Origin: Sedimentisphaerales bacterium
GTDB taxonomy: Bacteria; Planctomycetota; Phycisphaerae; Sedimentisphaerales; SG8-4
Assembly (NCBI GenBank): GCA_016928975.1
Contig: JAFGJR010000179.1
Location: 11,938-75,937 of the forward strand
Reading direction: 5' to 3'
Length of the DNA: 64,000 nt
Under the pieces are notes generated by a model. That model had not been told where the DNA came from and did no database searches. It worked only from the letters and a program-made list of their open reading frames with translations. How positions within the stretch are numbered: the stretch's first letter is position 1; each line of letters opens with the position of its first letter. Positions 61,960-64,000 of the stretch are shown here, in pieces. The position numbers were made by a program, and so were the translations under genes.

Positions 61960-63518
61960 CCGGCCCGGCGACCATCCACACCGGCTCGGTCAGGCCGTGT
62001 CCGGACACGGGGAACGAACGTGCCGCCGTCCGGCTGCTTCGCTTCGTTGATCAGAGCCAGCGCCTCCTCGACCAGGATCTCGGCGGCGCCTTTCGCCAGA
62101 TGAGTCCCTGCCTCGGGCTCGTAGCCCCCTTGCTCGTACGCCTGCCGGTGGCAGATGTACCCGACGGCATCGTTGGCCAGCGTGACAATGAACAGGCCAT
62201 CGATGCCGGCCCGCTTCTTGATCGCCAGTCCCACCTCCACCAGAACCTCGCCCGGCAGACCCAGGAGGTAGATGCTTCCCAGCCTCAAGACCTGAATCTC
62301 CGTGGTGACACGGTCACCGGGACAAGACGATGGCTTGACAGGGAGTGTGACTTCCCTGCGCATCGCCTTGAGGATGACGTCGCCGGTGGTCGCGAGCAAT
62401 TGGAGTCGTCGGACCGCCTCGCCGCCGAGGGCCGTGCCAATCTGCTCGCACGCCTTGGGCCCTCTCTCCAGGGGCACCGCGTTTCCCGCCAGTCCCAGGG
62501 CAAAGAGGCATGTCCCGCCTTCCACCTGCTCGACGCCCCGTGTTGCGAACGCCGGGTAGTCGGCCGACACCGTCGTGCTCAGGTGCGGATAGATGCACAC
62601 CGGATGACAGCCGAAGCCGATCATCGAGCCGATGAGCCGGCCGTCGGCATTCTCCATCCGCAGGACAAACACCGTGGGATCGATGGGGCCGAACTCGATC
62701 TGCGTCTGTGCTGGTGCAGGAGTGAACGTCACTCTCGTGTCACCCTCGCCGGTCGTCTCGATCTTTCGCGTCGCCGCTACGTCCGCCGGCAGGGTGAACG
62801 CCATCGTCGCGTGGCCCTCGCTGTCCGTCGGCCTGCGATTGTACAGGACCTCGGGCAGCCTGCCCATCGCGGCGCCGATCTGCACCTCCTGCATGTTGCG
62901 CAAGGCAATCGCCACGGCGTCGGCCATCTTGTGAACGAGGACCTGGAGATAGGATTGATCGACGCTCGCCGGCTCCAGCCGGCCCTCGCGAGGCAGCTTC
63001 GACCGCGTGAAGACCTCCGGGCCTGAGTGCGTGTGCGTGGCGCAGACCATGACGTTCTGCGCCGGTATGCTGAGCTTCTCCTGGATCGCCGCACGCACCG
63101 GCGTCGTGATCTCCTCCAGAGGCGTGTACAGCAGGTCGGCACAAACGATCGCGACTGTGTTCGAGTCGTCGCTCAGGACCATCGCCTTGGCGTACAGTTC
63201 GTCCCTGACGGCATCGCTCGGCTTGCCGTAGGAGCCGATGAGCGGGATCCCCAGCGGCGGCGTGATGTCGACCTTCGCGCATCCGCCTTTGAGCGTCGCC
63301 CGGGCGACGCCGCAAGCGACAAGGCCGGATAGCAGGACAACCAGAGTCAGACGCGTCCGTGAGCATAATCCGGCAATCGGGCGGCAGCGGCAAGCCGTAG
63401 AGACGCAAGATTTTGCGTCTCCACAGCTTGCCGATGGTGCTACGCGTCCCGAGAACCATCGGCGAGCTGCCGCTTGCCGCTGCCACCCGACATGGTGCCC
63501 GAGAACTTGCACAGACAT
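61947..63518 (-). CDS. Neutral/alkaline ceramidase-family protein with repeat-derived N-terminus
   Basis: The 523-residue frame from the ATG at 63518 first translates repeat copy C (about 46 residues rich in Arg, Cys and Trp). It then enters a signal-like stretch (LTLVVLLSGLVACGVARA) and the ceramidase N-terminal domain: CAKVDITPPLGIPLIGSYG, VCADLLY, CATHTHSGPEVF, GFGCHPVCIYP. The loop that carries the active-site Ser in true ceramidases (GDVSPN) reads GLAGNAVPLERG, so lipid amidase activity is doubtful. An ATG at 63345 in the next frame would give MLT and then the same hydrophobic core if one base were removed. The true start is unclear. Confidence 0.75.
   Translation of the reverse strand: MSVQVLGHHVGWQRQAAARRWFSGRVAPSASCGDAKSCVSTACRCRPIAGLCSRTRLTLVVLLSGLVACGVARATLKGGCAKVDITPPLGIPLIGSYGKPSDAVRDELYAKAMVLSDDSNTVAIVCADLLYTPLEEITTPVRAAIQEKLSIPAQNVMVCATHTHSGPEVFTRSKLPREGRLEPASVDQSYLQVLVHKMADAVAIALRNMQEVQIGAAMGRLPEVLYNRRPTDSEGHATMAFTLPADVAATRKIETTGEGDTRVTFTPAPAQTQIEFGPIDPTVFVLRMENADGRLIGSMIGFGCHPVCIYPHLSTTVSADYPAFATRGVEQVEGGTCLFALGLAGNAVPLERGPKACEQIGTALGGEAVRRLQLLATTGDVILKAMRREVTLPVKPSSCPGDRVTTEIQVLRLGSIYLLGLPGEVLVEVGLAIKKRAGIDGLFIVTLANDAVGYICHRQAYEQGGYEPEAGTHLAKGAAEILVEEALALINEAKQPDGGTFVPRVRTRPDRAGVDGRRAGEIR
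63379..63488. repeat. GGCGGCAGCGGCAAG...GCTTGCCGCTGCCACC repeat, copy C
   Basis: A 110-base copy of the element seen at 40935 and 56594, with the palindrome GAGACGCAA/TTGCGTCTC nested inside its left half. Similarity to copy B extends to about 63515. Confidence 0.65.
63400..63421. repeat. Nested palindrome GAGACGCAA-GATT-TTGCGTCTC
   Basis: Same 9-bp stem as 38289-38310, with the loop in the reverse complement (GATT versus AATC), so the two copies are in opposite orientation. Confidence 0.65.
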
Positions 63519-63663
63519 GGTCGAACGCGTCAGCCTCATTGCAGTCTTCGTTGTCACGGTCACGGCCCTTTCTGCTCTACCGATCTTCGCGGGTACATTC
63601 TACGTCAGATCCTGTGCTCACACCAGCCTTCAGGACGGCTGCTGCCCATCTCAGAACGTGTAG
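63517..63663 (+). CDS. Short secreted-protein start, possibly a remnant
   Basis: The 48-codon frame begins MVERVSLIAVFVVTVTALSA and continues PIFAGTFYV, a plausible signal peptide and the first residues of a secreted protein. It stops soon after at 63663. There is no ribosome binding site, and the first bases overlap the opposite gene's start. It may be the decayed 5' end of a beta-helix or other secreted gene. Confidence 0.3.
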   Translation: MVERVSLIAVFVVTVTALSALPIFAGTFYVRSCAHTSLQDGCCPSQNV

Positions 63664-63731
63664 GCGATTCCGACGGTGATACCAAGGGCGACGCAGAATT
63701 GCCCGCCGCTTCATCGCCGGGGAACCGGGGC

Positions 63732-64000
63732 TCAGGGATAAGATAGGTCCCGTAAGGGACGAGAGAGGAGGGCCCTGTCCTCGGATTCAAGGGATTTGCT
63801 GGCTTCGGCGGTGCCGCCGTAGGCGCCGAGGTTGACCCGCCCGCCGTTGGGTTGCGGCTCCTCGCCCACCGGGGTGTTCGGATCGCCCGCGTCGATGCAC
63901 GGACTGCTGACATCGTCCATCACCCATCTCTGCTGATTCGGGTCCCACCGGCCGGCCAGAGATTTCATGTGGTAGTCGCCGTCTATCCAGACGGCGTTTG
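63732..64000 (-). CDS. C-terminal end of a secreted beta-helix protein (N-terminus outside window)
   Basis: The minus-strand frame is open from the window edge and stops at 63732. It reads IDGDYHMKSLAGRWDPNQQRW, then SSPCIDAGDPNTPVGEEPQP and GGRVNLGAYGGTAEASKS. This is the very typical C-terminal end of right-handed beta-helix (choice-of-anchor) proteins of planctomycetes, where SPCIDAGDP and NxGAYGGTxEAS close the helix. Most of the protein lies beyond base 64000. An ATG at 63968 within it is not its start. Confidence 0.8.
   Translation of the reverse strand, partial: NAVWIDGDYHMKSLAGRWDPNQQRWVMDDVSSPCIDAGDPNTPVGEEPQPNGGRVNLGAYGGTAEASKSLESEDRALLSRPLRDLSYP

Overview
The window looks like a chromosomal segment of a GC-rich, heterotrophic, Gram-negative bacterium, most likely a planctomycete of the Phycisphaerae type. 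That placement is inference from gene style: secreted proteins with Asp-Pro-Asn linkers, C-terminal dockerin-like motifs of the form FPDLAILAEEWL, twin-arginine Gfo/Idh/MocA oxidoreductases, DUF1080 and ThuA proteins, and ECF-type sigma factors fused to membrane segments. No rRNA, tRNA, CRISPR array or prophage was seen. No single unmistakable new machine is present. The most unusual content is the density of palindromic repeats and the way they reach into genes.

Layout. 1-4.5 kb: a minus-strand GH2 plus GH20 glycosidase pair with a good sigma70-type promoter. 4.6-4.9 kb: a remnant of a class II aldolase. 5.1-11.1 kb: a three-gene RND efflux operon (adaptor, pump, outer-membrane channel). 11.2-14.9 kb: a translationally coupled minus-strand operon of DUF1080, ThuA/TIM-barrel and Gfo/Idh/MocA proteins, probably for oxidised-sugar catabolism. 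15.2-20 kb: a sigma factor with a membrane-anchored C-terminal domain, followed by three tandem secreted beta-propeller paralogues and a small membrane protein. 19.9-21.1 kb: a second sigma factor fused to a damaged signal peptidase I module. 21.6-25.6 kb: a DUF2188 protein, an AAG-type DNA glycosylase and an HlyD/ABC-2 exporter. 25.7-32.4 kb: PQQ-propeller protein, HTH regulator, secreted two-domain protein, GH51 arabinofuranosidase and a sialidase-like protein.

32.6-36.9 kb: a Gfo-like secreted protein and an array of nine REP palindromes around a REP-associated tyrosine transposase. The array also contains a compositionally chimeric secreted gene whose 5' coding end runs through one of the palindromes. 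36.9-45 kb: a Gfo/Idh protein, a beta-helix protein, an epimerase/DapA-family pair, MutY, a hotdog thioesterase and an amidohydrolase. 45-47 kb: an outer-membrane alginate-export-type porin behind a long, hairpin-rich leader. 47.1-53.2 kb: an operon of indolepyruvate:ferredoxin oxidoreductase (IorA lacking its ferredoxin domain, IorB) and two phenylacetate-CoA-ligase/ACT pairs. Four of its gene junctions carry four different palindromic elements, one of them a perfect 25-bp inverted repeat enclosing three smaller hairpins. 53.2-64 kb: polysaccharide deacetylase, GH3 glycosidase, MFS transporter, TruB, a GLUG-type secreted protein, a FolM-like/FolB pair, a protease remnant, a ceramidase-family protein with a repeat-derived N-terminus, and the end of a beta-helix protein.

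Overall the genes fit a polysaccharide-degrading lifestyle: glycosidases in the periplasm, oxidoreductases that process the sugars, porin and exporters in the envelope, and an aryl/2-keto-acid to acyl-CoA module. The window also records active genome erosion: two clear gene remnants, two suspected frameshifts, and several coding ends built from repeats.
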